DNA from: Niastella caeni
GTDB lineage: Bacteria > Bacteroidota > Bacteroidia > Chitinophagales > Chitinophagaceae
DNA: 64,000 bases
NCBI RefSeq assembly: GCF_004834005.1
Contig: NZ_STFF01000006.1
Coordinates: forward strand, 310,001-374,000
Reading direction: 5' to 3'
Positions 17,745-27,732 of the stretch are shown here, piece by piece. The position numbers and the translations under genes are program-made. The first letter of the stretch is position 1, and every line of letters begins with the position of its first letter. Below the pieces are notes generated by a model, which saw nothing but the letters and a program-made list of their open reading frames with translations, did not search any database and was not told the origin of the DNA.

Positions 17745-18899
17745 ATGGTTAGTGCATCTGTCAGCCCCTCCCCCAGGAAAGCCCGCATAGCTACTGCTAT
17801 TTTCTTTTTTGTATCGGGCTTTGGCTTTTCATCCTGGGCTTCGCGCATACCCACTATTCAGCAAAATTTACATTTGAGTGAAGGAAAGTTAGGCGCGGTG
17901 CTCTTCGCCCTGCCGGCAGGATTAATGTGCACCCTGCCTGTAACCGGCTATTTATTACGCCGGTTCAGCAGCAGGTATATCATGTTTACAGGTGCAGTGC
18001 TGTTCAACATTATGCTTTGCCTGGTAGGCTTCACACAAAACATCTGGGAACTGGCGCTGGTCCTGTTCTTCTTTGGTTCATCTCGCAACCTGTTTAATAT
18101 CTCGGCCAATGCGCAATCTATAGGCGTGCAGAAATTGTACGATCGTTCTATCATTGCTACTTTTCACGGCATCTGGAGTGTGGCCGGTTTTGCAGCGGCT
18201 GCCGTGGGTTCGTTGGTGGTCACATTCAGCATTCCGCCCTCCTGGCATTTTCTCGCAGTCAGCATTTTCTTAACCAGCCTTTGTTTTATTTTCTTTAAGG
18301 ATAGCGTACACCAGCAACCGCAACCACATGAGCGGCTTGAGAAAACAAAATTCAGGTTCCCCGATAAAGCATTGCTGAAACTGGGCTTTATTTGTTTTGC
18401 TTCTATGGCCTGCGAAGGAACAATGTACGACTGGAGCGCCATCTATCTGAAAAAAGCCGTGCATGCATCCAAGGAAGTGGCGACAGTTGGTTATGCGGTA
18501 TATATGGTGGCGATGACGCTCGGCCGTTTTACCGGTGATAAGCTCGCCAACAATATTGGCGTTAAAGCCATGTTGAAATACAGCGGACTGTTCATCCTGA
18601 CGGGTTTATTGCTCGCTGCCATCTTCCCTTATACTATCACCACCTGTATTGGTTTTTTGATGACGGGCTTTGGGGTATCGTGCGTTGTACCGATGGTATT
18701 CAGCATGGCGGGTAAAGTAAAACACATGAGTGGCGGCCCGGCTATTGCGGGCGTTTCTACCATTGGTTATTTTGGCTTTTTGATAGTACCGCCTACGGTG
18801 GGTTTTATTGCCGAAACATTTAACCTGCGCTGGTCAATTGCATTGATCGCTTTATTCGGCGCTCTGATCACCTGGCTGGTAAGTGAAATGAAAGAATAA
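17745..18899 (+). CDS. MFS transporter (YbjJ/fucose-permease-like)
   Basis: A 384-residue major facilitator with about twelve membrane helices. The N-terminal helix contains GFGFSSWASRIPTIQQNLHLS, a pattern common in the YbjJ-like MFS subfamily, and a cytoplasmic loop near residues 190-205 separates the halves. Substrate specificity is not evident; relatives include sugar permeases and efflux proteins. It is likely monocistronic and ends just before a strong bidirectional terminator. Confidence 0.85.
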   Translation: MVSASVSPSPRKARIATAIFFFVSGFGFSSWASRIPTIQQNLHLSEGKLGAVLFALPAGLMCTLPVTGYLLRRFSSRYIMFTGAVLFNIMLCLVGFTQNIWELALVLFFFGSSRNLFNISANAQSIGVQKLYDRSIIATFHGIWSVAGFAAAAVGSLVVTFSIPPSWHFLAVSIFLTSLCFIFFKDSVHQQPQPHERLEKTKFRFPDKALLKLGFICFASMACEGTMYDWSAIYLKKAVHASKEVATVGYAVYMVAMTLGRFTGDKLANNIGVKAMLKYSGLFILTGLLLAAIFPYTITTCIGFLMTGFGVSCVVPMVFSMAGKVKHMSGGPAIAGVSTIGYFGFLIVPPTVGFIAETFNLRWSIALIALFGALITWLVSEMKE

Positions 18900-18900
18900 G

Positions 18901-18956
18901 AAATAAAAAAACAAGGAACATGGAATATGGTGGTTCCTGTTCCTTGTTTATTTTTT
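18901..18956. terminator. Bidirectional terminator
   Basis: AAACAAGGAACA (18909-18920) pairs perfectly over 12 bp with 18938-18949, with an A-rich stretch before and a T-rich stretch after. It separates the convergent MFS and chitinase genes and would stop transcription in both directions. Confidence 0.85.
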
Positions 18957-19032
18957 CCAATAACCTGTGTTCCATCGAAACCTGGAATCTAACTCCTATT
19001 CTCTCACTTCATCATTAACCTACTTACAGAGT

Positions 19033-22000
19033 CTACAGTTTCACCAACCGGGTTGTGCTCACATTGCCGGATTTCTTATTGGTAATGCGAACGATCCAGA
19101 TCCCTTTTGATAAACCAGCGGTTTGAATGGTGATGGCATTTACACCGGTAACAGAAGCAGTAAACGAACGGCTCGATACTGCATAGCCACGCACACTTTC
19201 CACTTCAACGATCAGTTGGTCGCCAGCTTCTGCATACTTCAACACCTGTGCCTGGTTACCATTGATCGGGTTGGGCACTACGGAAGCGCCACCGATCGTA
19301 GTTGCCATATTGGTTGCAGCAGATGCCAATGAAGAAGCACTGCAGGCTCCTAATGGTTTCCACCAATGATCAGCAGTACCGGGTGTTACATTGTATAAAG
19401 CATTTGACTGGCTCTCATACAAATTGCCGTTGTAGGTAACCTTATCGCCTAAGTTGTAGATCTTTGGATACGGCTGGTATGCGGCAACGCCGGCGCAATT
19501 ACCCGTACCTGAACCGCCAGTAACTGTAATGAGCACACCAGCAGTGGTAGTAGTAGCACCGCTATTATCAGTTGCTTTTGCAGTAATGGTATACTGCCCT
19601 GCGGCAACGTTGCTCCAGGTATAACTGTATGGCGCTGCTGTTACTTCGCTTAACAGCGTACTGCCATTGTAAAAACCCACTTTGCTTACAGAACCATCGG
19701 CATCGCTGGCCGTAGCAGAGATAGTAACCGAAGCGGGTGCAGAGAACGTAGCACCTGCAGAAGGAGCCGTCAGGGTTACAACAGGTGCTGTATTATTACC
19801 GCCGCCATTGCAATCGCTGATATACTTCCAAACTTTACCATCACCTACGTTCAGATCAGGTTGCTCGTTTTGTGTCCACCATTTTGCTTCATACACTTTA
19901 TTATTATATACCACCTGGTTTCCTGACAAATAAACTGCCGTAGCACTCCACGCAGCAATTCCATTACAGCCGGTGCCACCACCTGTGCCTACCACAATAG
20001 TTACTGCTGATGAAGTGGCAACAGCGCCGCCGTTGTCGGTTGCTTTGGCAGTAAGTGTATAGGTTCCGTTTGCTACATTGCTCCAGGTATAGCTATAAGG
20101 CGATGCAGTAGCTTCACCCAGTTTTGTACCGCCATTAAAGAACTCGACTTTGGTTACGCTTCCACCCACATCACTGGCGTTTGCCGTAATAGTTACGGTA
20201 GCCGGACTGGTGAACGTAGCATTGTTGGCCGGTGAGGTGATGCTTACAGAGGGCGGATTGTTTCCACCTGTGTTACCAAAGAAGTACTCGTAATAATTGT
20301 TGGCGAACTCATCGCCATTCGCTTTGTCCCAGTTAACACTCCAGGTCATGATACCTCTCAGTCCGGGATAACCGCCACTTGATTTTCTCATCACATAACC
20401 GCCACCAAATGATGTTCCCTTGGTGAGGTAATCCAACGCTTTCTTCACATTTGCGGGCGTTGTGTAACCGGAGCCCGCGGCTGAAGTTTGTGCTGGTAAA
20501 CCAAAGGCTACCTGGTCTTCACGCAATGCAGGGAAGGTTTGGTTTGTACCTGCTACAGGGAAACCATGCAACAACATTTCTGTCATAGCCACAATAAAGT
20601 CTGAAGTGCTTGAAGAATAGTTCTTATTGTCCATACCTGTCATTGGACCGGTATTATACAACTGCGGATGAATGAACGTAAGTTCATTACGTAAGCCATA
20701 GATCAATGGCAGGTAAGCGCCTACCAGTGGTGAATAGGTTGATGCATAGGCAGCCTGAACATAATAGGTTTCAGGAGCCATGGTCAGCCAGCAGTCTTTT
20801 CCCTGTCCTTTGCGGTAATTGATGATCTCCTTTATACCGGCGATCAGGTTTACCACTTTTGCGGTAGTTGGCGCCATAAAGTTATTATCGCCATTGTCGA
20901 GCACCAGGTTTGAACCACCTTCGAGGTCGATATCGAATCCATCGAAATTATACTGGTCGATCAGCGACTTCATTGAATTTACGAAGGAAGTTTTTGCTGC
21001 AGCTGTGCCCAACACCAGGTGTCCGTTCTCACCGCCCAACGACAACAATACTTTTCTTCCCTGTGATTGCAGGGTTTGAATATCAGCTTTGAAATCGGCT
21101 ACAGATGTACCTTCTGGTGTAAAGCTGATGGTTGCATTATCCGATGCACTCACCCCGAAGGCTATTTGTATTACATTGAATTTAGGGTTCACATCGCGCA
21201 AACGGATGTAAGGTGGCGTACCAGAGGTAGTACCCCAGTTATGCCAGTAACCCACAATTACTTTACCGCTGTTGTTTCCACCGGTATTACCATTTATTGT
21301 CAATGAAACGCCAGAGGAAGTGGTAGTAGCACCGGCGTTATCAGTTGCTACAGCAGTTACTGTATAGCTGCCTGCCGATACATTGTTCCAGGCAACCGAA
21401 TAAGGTGCCGATGTAACAGAACCAATAGATGTAGCTCCGTTGAAGAATTCCACTTTAGAAATGGCACCATCTGCATCAGATGCATTAGCAGTTAGTGTAA
21501 TGCTCGCAGGTGCAGTGAATGTGGCGTTATTAGCAGGTGAAGTGATCGACACGGTTGGTGCGTTGTTTCCGGTGCTGCCACTGGCAAACACCTGGTTGAT
21601 CTTGTTCACCAGTTTTGATTTGGTGTTGGGACAAAAGATCAGTTTTCCTTTAGCCACCGTGCTGCTGGTCATATCCGTCATATCGCCAAATACCTGCCAT
21701 ACGATGATACCAGCCAGCCCATTGTCTTTTATGAATTGGGCTTTTGCCTCAATTGATCTTTCGTTATCATAGCTCAGAAAATAATTTCCTTTTGTTTTAT
21801 AAGGAACTTTTGCCGCATCATCCCAGTGGTCAGTCCAGCCCGAACCGCTTCCTGTAGTTTGCAGTATGTAGCTATAAGAAGGAGTGCCATCCCACAGGTC
21901 TTTTGCCCAGTTGGTATAGTCGGCACAGGTTTGTATCGGCCCGTCTGGTTGAACAGTCTCGGCACGTTTTACAGTAGCGCCGTTCACGGTAGCAGCGCTG

Positions 22001-23124
22001 CTGGTAACTACACCTCTTCCATAGAACGGAGCGCCCAGGGTCACCTTGCTCATGTTAACACCAAGGCTACGCATACCCTGCACCGTACCATTGAGGGAGA
22101 AGCCAGGGTATTCCATACCAGGATAATCGTACAATGGTGCATTATGACCTGCTTTGTTGCTCCAACCGCCATTATAATCATAGGTCATCATGTTATAATA
22201 GTTGAACACAGCGTTCAATCGTGTCCAGTTAAAGCCTTGCAGCTTGGCAGGTACTGCAGAAAAAGCAGCTGTGATCAGTTTGCTGCTGCCGATAGCGGCA
22301 CGTACTTCTTCGGCCAAAAGCGCAAAGTTGTTGTAATCTGCCGTGCTGTACCGCTCGATGTTCATACCGGGATCATTGGGATATTCCCAGTCGAAATCAA
22401 TACCATCAAAACCCATTGCCATCAGTTCCTTGCAACCGGCTATAAATCTGGCGCGCTTGGCAGCATCAGCCGCCATTTCCGGATAATGCTTGCACATGCT
22501 CCAGCCGCCAATAGAAGCCATTACTTTCAAACCTTTTGAGTGAGCAAGCTCCAGAAGGCCGGGAGCGCCGCCCTGTTTATGCACCGACAAAGGAAAGGTG
22601 CCGGTCCTGTTGGTGTTTATATTTTTCCAGCCGCCGCCTTCGTTACGATAGCCCAGGCTGTAGGCATAACTGCCGTCGGAGATATAATACAAAGTTTCCA
22701 ATTCGCCATACAACAGGTACAGGTCCCAACTGCTGTAAATATCTTCATTCACCAAGGCAGCCGGTTCCTGCACCGCCCCTACCTGGTAAATGTTCTTATT
22801 ACGAAAATCACCACTGTGTAAACTACCATCCTTGGCAACGCCAAAGAATGAAAAGTTCAGAATGGTGTACTGGGAGTAATCGACATTCAAATGATTGAAG
22901 CCGCCCTTGGGCACCACGTTCGCTACTTCTTTCCAGGCATCCCATTGGGTAATGTACCCAATTATCTGCTTGGTGTGCTGCGCCGTAGTGGCCGGCACAG
23001 TTGGACTCACCTGCGCTTGCGTGGAGGAAAACAAACAAAACAAAATTACCAAATGAACATATTGCAAAAATCGCCAGCGGCGCTTTCTGCAAAGGGTAGA
23101 CAACACTCTCATACTGTAAAGCAT
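19033..23124 (-). CDS. Two-catalytic-domain GH18 chitinase, T9SS-secreted
   Basis: A 1363-residue modular endochitinase. After a signal region (1-38) comes GH18 domain 1 (about 52-500; DGIDFDWE with catalytic Glu247), an Ig-like domain (522-611), GH18 domain 2 (about 620-950; DGFDIDLE with Glu735), Ig-like 2 (955-1046), a CBM5/12-type chitin-binding domain (1052-1105), Ig-like 3 (1113-1202), a second CBM5/12-type domain (1208-1262) and a T9SS sorting tail (about 1270-1363). The two GH18 domains are of different subtypes, which suggests complementary chain attack, as in Flavobacterium johnsoniae ChiA. It is divergent from the GH16 and GH18 genes of the same locus. Confidence 0.95.
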   Translation of the reverse strand: MLYSMRVLSTLCRKRRWRFLQYVHLVILFCLFSSTQAQVSPTVPATTAQHTKQIIGYITQWDAWKEVANVVPKGGFNHLNVDYSQYTILNFSFFGVAKDGSLHSGDFRNKNIYQVGAVQEPAALVNEDIYSSWDLYLLYGELETLYYISDGSYAYSLGYRNEGGGWKNINTNRTGTFPLSVHKQGGAPGLLELAHSKGLKVMASIGGWSMCKHYPEMAADAAKRARFIAGCKELMAMGFDGIDFDWEYPNDPGMNIERYSTADYNNFALLAEEVRAAIGSSKLITAAFSAVPAKLQGFNWTRLNAVFNYYNMMTYDYNGGWSNKAGHNAPLYDYPGMEYPGFSLNGTVQGMRSLGVNMSKVTLGAPFYGRGVVTSSAATVNGATVKRAETVQPDGPIQTCADYTNWAKDLWDGTPSYSYILQTTGSGSGWTDHWDDAAKVPYKTKGNYFLSYDNERSIEAKAQFIKDNGLAGIIVWQVFGDMTDMTSSTVAKGKLIFCPNTKSKLVNKINQVFASGSTGNNAPTVSITSPANNATFTAPASITLTANASDADGAISKVEFFNGATSIGSVTSAPYSVAWNNVSAGSYTVTAVATDNAGATTTSSGVSLTINGNTGGNNSGKVIVGYWHNWGTTSGTPPYIRLRDVNPKFNVIQIAFGVSASDNATISFTPEGTSVADFKADIQTLQSQGRKVLLSLGGENGHLVLGTAAAKTSFVNSMKSLIDQYNFDGFDIDLEGGSNLVLDNGDNNFMAPTTAKVVNLIAGIKEIINYRKGQGKDCWLTMAPETYYVQAAYASTYSPLVGAYLPLIYGLRNELTFIHPQLYNTGPMTGMDNKNYSSSTSDFIVAMTEMLLHGFPVAGTNQTFPALREDQVAFGLPAQTSAAGSGYTTPANVKKALDYLTKGTSFGGGYVMRKSSGGYPGLRGIMTWSVNWDKANGDEFANNYYEYFFGNTGGNNPPSVSITSPANNATFTSPATVTITANASDVGGSVTKVEFFNGGTKLGEATASPYSYTWSNVANGTYTLTAKATDNGGAVATSSAVTIVVGTGGGTGCNGIAAWSATAVYLSGNQVVYNNKVYEAKWWTQNEQPDLNVGDGKVWKYISDCNGGGNNTAPVVTLTAPSAGATFSAPASVTISATASDADGSVSKVGFYNGSTLLSEVTAAPYSYTWSNVAAGQYTITAKATDNSGATTTTAGVLITVTGGSGTGNCAGVAAYQPYPKIYNLGDKVTYNGNLYESQSNALYNVTPGTADHWWKPLGACSASSLASAATNMATTIGGASVVPNPINGNQAQVLKYAEAGDQLIVEVESVRGYAVSSRSFTASVTGVNAITIQTAGLSKGIWIVRITNKKSGNVSTTRLVKL

Positions 23125-23154
23125 TTTTTTAGATTAACAATACATACATATCAA

Positions 23155-23231
23155 ACGATAAACGCACAATGCTGAACGCTCAACGTCTAACGCCGAACGC
23201 AGAATGCCGAACGCTTGACGAGCAAGCGAAC
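23155..23231. repeat. 11-unit heptad array (ACGCNNA)
   Basis: Eleven consecutive 7-base units run in exact register: ACGATAA, ACGCACA, ATGCTGA, ACGCTCA, ACGTCTA, ACGCCGA, ACGCAGA, ATGCCGA, ACGCTTG, ACGAGCA, AGCGAAC. The first two bases and the G at position 3 are nearly constant. It begins 31 bases upstream of the chitinase start. Weaker ACGTTTN and TTAACGC/GCGTTAA elements follow to about 23340. Confidence 0.9.
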
Positions 23232-24036
23232 ACATAGTACTAAAAACACTAATGATGATGATTAAACGCTCAACGCAGAAGAAGTGAATTACGTTTTACG
23301 TTTCACATTAACGCATAGCAATTCGCTTCGCGTTAAGCATCTGGAATAACAAAGGATAAAATAATACCAACCTGCAGCTCCTGCATTGCTGAATCTTTTT
23401 AGCATAGCAGAAAGGTACATTTTACTGAAGGCATAAAGCAAAACGTATTCAGGCGTTTTGCGTTAAGCATTCCGCGTTTTGGTAAAAAACAATTGAAGAA
23501 GGTAATTAGTAATTGCAGTAAAATAGTTGTAGAAGCAGTTGCAAAGTAAAAGCGCTTTAAAATAATTTCTTTACGAAAACAGTTTTATTTTTTTCCACAT
23601 TATAGATTACCGTTATAGGAAATAGAAAATAAAAATAAAACACATGTACATTAACAAGGCATTGTGGTGAATAGGTATTCTTAAGATGCTGCATTGCTTC
23701 CGTGTTATATAGAGGTATTGATAACCGTGTGGTGCCCATATCCATCGATGCTGAAATTATCGAGTAATTTTACTCTTTTTCATCATCATAATCATTTATA
23801 GCTTTGAAATTCCAAAACGATTTAGCGATATGAATTAATTGGAGTGATTTTTGCCTTCACCTTCTTCGTAGAAATCACTTGTTTGTAAGCAGTAAGTAAG
23901 TTGTAGTTGCATCCCTTAGCACTTAAGTGGGTAGTACCACTTCCCTGGCACTGTATAGGAATATCAATATTTTTTTCCCCCTTTCAATCTCTATTGCCAA
24001 CCCTACACTTTGTGAATGGTTGTGTGATGGGCTATG

Positions 24037-24222
24037 ACCGTTGCAAGTTTCAGGTTGCAGGAAATCAGTTACCGGTTGCCCATTACAGGTTTCAAGTTGC
24101 AGGAACGTCAATGGTGAATGGTGAATGGCTTGCTACGATGTGAGATCACTAATCAATCTTGCCAGCCGGAAATTATTGCCGATTCACGTTTCACGTTTCA
24201 CGATTGACGATTCACGAAGAAC
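24037..24222. repeat. Two heptad arrays upstream of GH16
   Basis: Thirteen heptads of the CAGGTTG family run from 24037 to 24127, and six of the GATTCAC/GTTTCAC family from 24181 to 24222. The second array ends 32 bases before the GH16 start codon. The two word families differ but keep the same 7-base period. Confidence 0.88.
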
Positions 24223-24254
24223 GATCCATATTTTAAACCACAAAACACTTTTCT

Positions 24255-25709
24255 ATGAAAAAGTTTCTACCCACCTGTTTATTGTTGGGTGCATTGACCA
24301 CGCTACAAAAAAATGCCCAGGCACAGAACTGGCAGCTAGTGTGGCAGGATGAATTTGACAACGGCATCAGCGCCGATTGGGTTTTTGAAACCGGCAACGG
24401 TACCAACGGCTGGGGCAATAATGAATTACAATATTACCGCCGGGAAAATGCTACTGTCGAAAACGGACAACTGGTGATCACTGCCAAACGCGAATCTATC
24501 GGCGGCTATAATTATACTTCTACCCGTATGAAAACCCAGGGTAAGAAATCCTGGAAATATGGCAAGATCGAAGCACGCATCAAGATGCCTGCCTTCAGTG
24601 GCATATGGCCTGCGTTCTGGATGCTGGGTGATAATATTTCTACTGTAGGCTGGCCGGCCTGTGGTGAAATTGATGTAATGGAGCATATCAATGCCGAGAA
24701 CATAACTTATGGCACTCCACACTGGTTAGATAATAATAATCAGCATGCCTCCTATAGTGGTAACACCGCTTGTACGGTAACTGATTACCACGTGTACACG
24801 GTTGAATGGGATGCCAATTATATCCGTTGGTTCTTAGATGGCGCCAAATTCCACGAAATGTATATTGGCGGTGGTATCAATGGCACCAGCGAATTTCAGA
24901 ACAATCACTTCATCCTGTTGAATATGGCTGTTGGCGGTAACTGGCCCGGCTTCAACATCGACCTCAACGGTTTCCCGGCAAAAATGTATGTTGACTGGGT
25001 ACGCGTTTACCAGGATAATGGCACTCCACCCCCACCACCTCCCGGCACATTGATACAGGCAGAAAGCTATAGCAATATGCAGGGCGTGCAAACAGAAGCT
25101 ACCACAGATGCAGGCGGCGGAACGAATGTTGGCTGGATAGATGCTACCGACTGGCTAGCCTATAACCCGATCGTTTTCCCAACTACCGGTACTTATAAAA
25201 TTGAATACCGCGTAGCCAGCCTGAATGGCGGTGGCCGTTTGTCGTTAGACCTGAACGCCGGCGCCATTGTATTGGGAGAACTGGCTATTCCTTCTACCGG
25301 TGGCTGGCAAAACTGGACCACTATTTCACATAACGTGCATGTTAACGCCGGTACATATACGCCGGGTATATATGCAATAGCAGGTGGCTGGAATCTGAAC
25401 TGGTTCCGTATTACACCATTAACTGCGAAAGCCGCCAGGGCCGACATGTTGAACAACCTGATCGACAATTCTGTACAAACGGGTAAAGCATTCAACATTT
25501 ATCCCAACCCGGTTCAGCAACAATTGAACATCTTAAGTGGTGAATCATTGACTGGTGGTTTGATCCGCATTTTTGATATGAGCGGTAAACAGGTTATGAC
25601 GGCGCGCCCTGCCACCAATCGCCTCGATGTATCAGCATTGGCACCAGGTGTGTACACGCTGGTATTCACTAAAAACAAAACAAGGATCACCAGAGAGTTC
25701 GTAAAATAA
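24255..25709 (+). CDS. GH16 beta-glucanase with CBM6 and T9SS tail
   Basis: A 484-residue secreted glucanase, probably a laminarinase (endo-beta-1,3-glucanase). Signal peptide 1-23; GH16 domain about 25-255 with the catalytic motif GEIDVME (Glu138 nucleophile, Glu143 acid/base); a proline linker (PPPPPP); a CBM6-like module about 264-392 with AESYSNMQGVQTE and DATDWLAY; and a T9SS tail from IYPNPVQQQLN. With the neighbouring chitinases it would attack the beta-glucan of fungal walls. The CBM6-tail part is a near duplicate of that in the next gene. Confidence 0.93.
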   Translation: MKKFLPTCLLLGALTTLQKNAQAQNWQLVWQDEFDNGISADWVFETGNGTNGWGNNELQYYRRENATVENGQLVITAKRESIGGYNYTSTRMKTQGKKSWKYGKIEARIKMPAFSGIWPAFWMLGDNISTVGWPACGEIDVMEHINAENITYGTPHWLDNNNQHASYSGNTACTVTDYHVYTVEWDANYIRWFLDGAKFHEMYIGGGINGTSEFQNNHFILLNMAVGGNWPGFNIDLNGFPAKMYVDWVRVYQDNGTPPPPPPGTLIQAESYSNMQGVQTEATTDAGGGTNVGWIDATDWLAYNPIVFPTTGTYKIEYRVASLNGGGRLSLDLNAGAIVLGELAIPSTGGWQNWTTISHNVHVNAGTYTPGIYAIAGGWNLNWFRITPLTAKAARADMLNNLIDNSVQTGKAFNIYPNPVQQQLNILSGESLTGGLIRIFDMSGKQVMTARPATNRLDVSALAPGVYTLVFTKNKTRITREFVK

Positions 25710-25730
25710 TGGATCACTAAAAACTTTATC

Positions 25731-27593
25731 ATGAAGAAAATTTTATCGGCAAGTATATTCCTTCTTTTACTTACATCGGCACAACGCGTAGCTGCCCAAT
25801 TTAAAGTGGTAGGCTACATGCCCTCCTGGGCAGGCGATGTGAACGCCATACAATACAGCAAGCTTACTCATATTAACTACGCCTTTGCCTTACCTACCTC
25901 TACCGGAGGTTTACAGGCCATTGAAAATCCTGGCAAACTGCAAAGCCTGGTTTCCCTCGCGCATGCCAGGGGCGTAAAAGTGCTGATAGCCGTAGGCGGC
26001 TGGAACAATGGCGATGACAGTGGTTTTGAAACGCTGGCAGCCAACAGTACTTATCGCACCAACTTTGTAAACAACCTCATCAACTTCGTGAATCAATATA
26101 GCCTGGATGGCGTTGATATCGATTGGGAATATCCCGATGCAGGCGCATCTGCCAACAACTACGCTGCATTGATGACACAACTGGCTACTGAAATGCACAA
26201 CCGCGGTAAATTATTAACCGCCGCTGTTGTTGGAATTAACGGAGGCAGCATTCTCAACAGCGTGTTCAATGTAGTTGATTTTTTAAACCTGATGGCGTAT
26301 GATTATAACAACTTCGACCACTCTACTTATAGCTACGCTCAACAGTCGTTCAGCTATTGGAAAGGACGCGGTTTACCGGCTTCAAAAGCGGTAATGGGCG
26401 TGCCTTTTTACGGAAGACCAAGCTGGGAAACATTTGCTCAACTGGTTGCCCGTGGCGCTGATCCTTACGCAGATGTATTCAGCGGTGTAGGTTACAATGG
26501 CATCACCACTATAAAAAATAAAACCAACCTGGCATTTGATGAAGGCAATGGTGTAATGATCTGGGAATTGTCGGGCGATGCTACCGGCGCCAATTCATTA
26601 TTATCTGCCATTCATGAAGTGGTGTTGAACAGAGGCGGCGGCACAACAGGGGTGGCTACCTTCTACAAAGATTGCAGCTATGGCGGCACAGCTGTTTCCT
26701 TACCTGCGGGCAGCTATACCCGGGCGCAAATGATAGCCAAAGGCATTAACGATGACGAGATCTCTTCTTTAAAAGTTCAAAACGGCTACAAAGTAACGTT
26801 ATACTGGGATGACAATTTCACCGGGACTACCCTGGTTAAAACTGGCGACGATGACTGCCTGGTAGATGATGGCTGGAATGACAAGGTAACTTCCCTGGCT
26901 ATTGCAGCAAACACCGGTTCAGGCATTTTTATCGAGGCTGAAAACTATAACAACATGGCCGGCATACAAGTGGAAGCTACCACAGATGCAGGCGGCGGAT
27001 CAAATGTTGGCTATATCGATGCTACCGATTGGATGGCTTATTACAACATCACCTTCCCAACTTCAGGTACTTATAAAGTAGAATACCGTGTGGCCAGTTT
27101 AAATGGCGGCGGTCGCGTATCGTGCGATCTGAATGCTGGTGCTATTCCATTGGGCGCCGTTGATATTCCTAATACCGGCGGCTGGCAAAACTGGACTACC
27201 GTTTCGCATAATGTTACCATTACTGCAGGCACATACAACTTTGGTGTGTATGCACAAACTGGTGGCTGGAATTTGAATTGGGTTCGCATTACACCGTTAA
27301 GCGCAAGAGCGCAGGCAGCACGCGCTGATCTGTTAAGCAACCTGATCGATAATTCAGTACAAACCGGGAAGGCGCTCACCATTTACCCCAACCCGGTGCA
27401 GCAACAACTGAACATTGTAAGCGGTGAATCTTTATCGGGTGGTATCATCCGCATCTTTGATATCACAGGTAAACAGGTAGTTACGGCTCGTGCGGCTGTT
27501 AACCAGCTCAATGTATCATCGTTAGCACCTGGTGTATATACCCTGGTGTATACAAAGAATGGTAAAAAGATCACGCGTCAGTTCATTAAGTAG
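25731..27593 (+). CDS. GH18 chitinase with betagamma-crystallin and CBM6 domains
   Basis: A 620-residue secreted chitinase. Signal peptide 1-22; GH18 domain about 24-300 with DGVDIDWE (Glu133) and MAYDYN; a betagamma-crystallin-like domain about 305-392 with two Ca2+-site motifs of the (N/D)(N/D)xx(S/T)S type, DDEISS and NDKVTS; a CBM6-like module about 398-520; and a T9SS tail from IYPNPVQQQLN. It lies 21 bases after the GH16 gene and is probably co-transcribed. The single catalytic domain is shorter than usual, without a large insertion, so it may act differently from the two-domain chitinase upstream. Confidence 0.93.
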   Translation: MKKILSASIFLLLLTSAQRVAAQFKVVGYMPSWAGDVNAIQYSKLTHINYAFALPTSTGGLQAIENPGKLQSLVSLAHARGVKVLIAVGGWNNGDDSGFETLAANSTYRTNFVNNLINFVNQYSLDGVDIDWEYPDAGASANNYAALMTQLATEMHNRGKLLTAAVVGINGGSILNSVFNVVDFLNLMAYDYNNFDHSTYSYAQQSFSYWKGRGLPASKAVMGVPFYGRPSWETFAQLVARGADPYADVFSGVGYNGITTIKNKTNLAFDEGNGVMIWELSGDATGANSLLSAIHEVVLNRGGGTTGVATFYKDCSYGGTAVSLPAGSYTRAQMIAKGINDDEISSLKVQNGYKVTLYWDDNFTGTTLVKTGDDDCLVDDGWNDKVTSLAIAANTGSGIFIEAENYNNMAGIQVEATTDAGGGSNVGYIDATDWMAYYNITFPTSGTYKVEYRVASLNGGGRVSCDLNAGAIPLGAVDIPNTGGWQNWTTVSHNVTITAGTYNFGVYAQTGGWNLNWVRITPLSARAQAARADLLSNLIDNSVQTGKALTIYPNPVQQQLNIVSGESLSGGIIRIFDITGKQVVTARAAVNQLNVSSLAPGVYTLVYTKNGKKITRQFIK

Positions 27594-27622
27594 TTACAAC
27601 AGTTCATTAAGTTAATAATAAC

Positions 27623-27701
27623 CCTGTCAGGTCCTAAACTGCACGTGTACATATAACAATTATATGTATACATCCGCAAGTATTGGCCCTGACAGGTTTT
27701 T
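27623..27701 (+). terminator. Terminator after the GH16-GH18 pair
   Basis: CCTGTCAGG (27623-27631) pairs with CCTGACAGG (27688-27696), enclosing an inner stem (27649-27656 with 27660-27667) and followed by a short T-run. It lies 29 bases after the GH18 stop codon, so the following protease gene probably has its own promoter. Confidence 0.7.
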
Positions 27702-27732
27702 AATTTACTTTCACCCTCATTAATCAAGCACC

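Larger units (their letters stand above)
23125..24254. other. 1.1-kb divergent intergenic region with heptad arrays
   Basis: No convincing gene is present; the short open frames have no family character. The region carries heptad arrays at 23155-23231, 24037-24127 and 24181-24222, an 8-bp hairpin GCAAAACG/CGTTTTGC (23438-23445 with 23454-23461), and A/T-rich DNA at 23500-23850. It must hold the promoters of the chitinase and the GH16 gene. Confidence 0.75.

Noticed and set aside
21826..22539. A 237-residue open frame antisense to the large chitinase
   Set aside because: It lies wholly within the well-supported GH18 domain 1 on the opposite strand and has no family motif; it reflects codon bias of the real gene.
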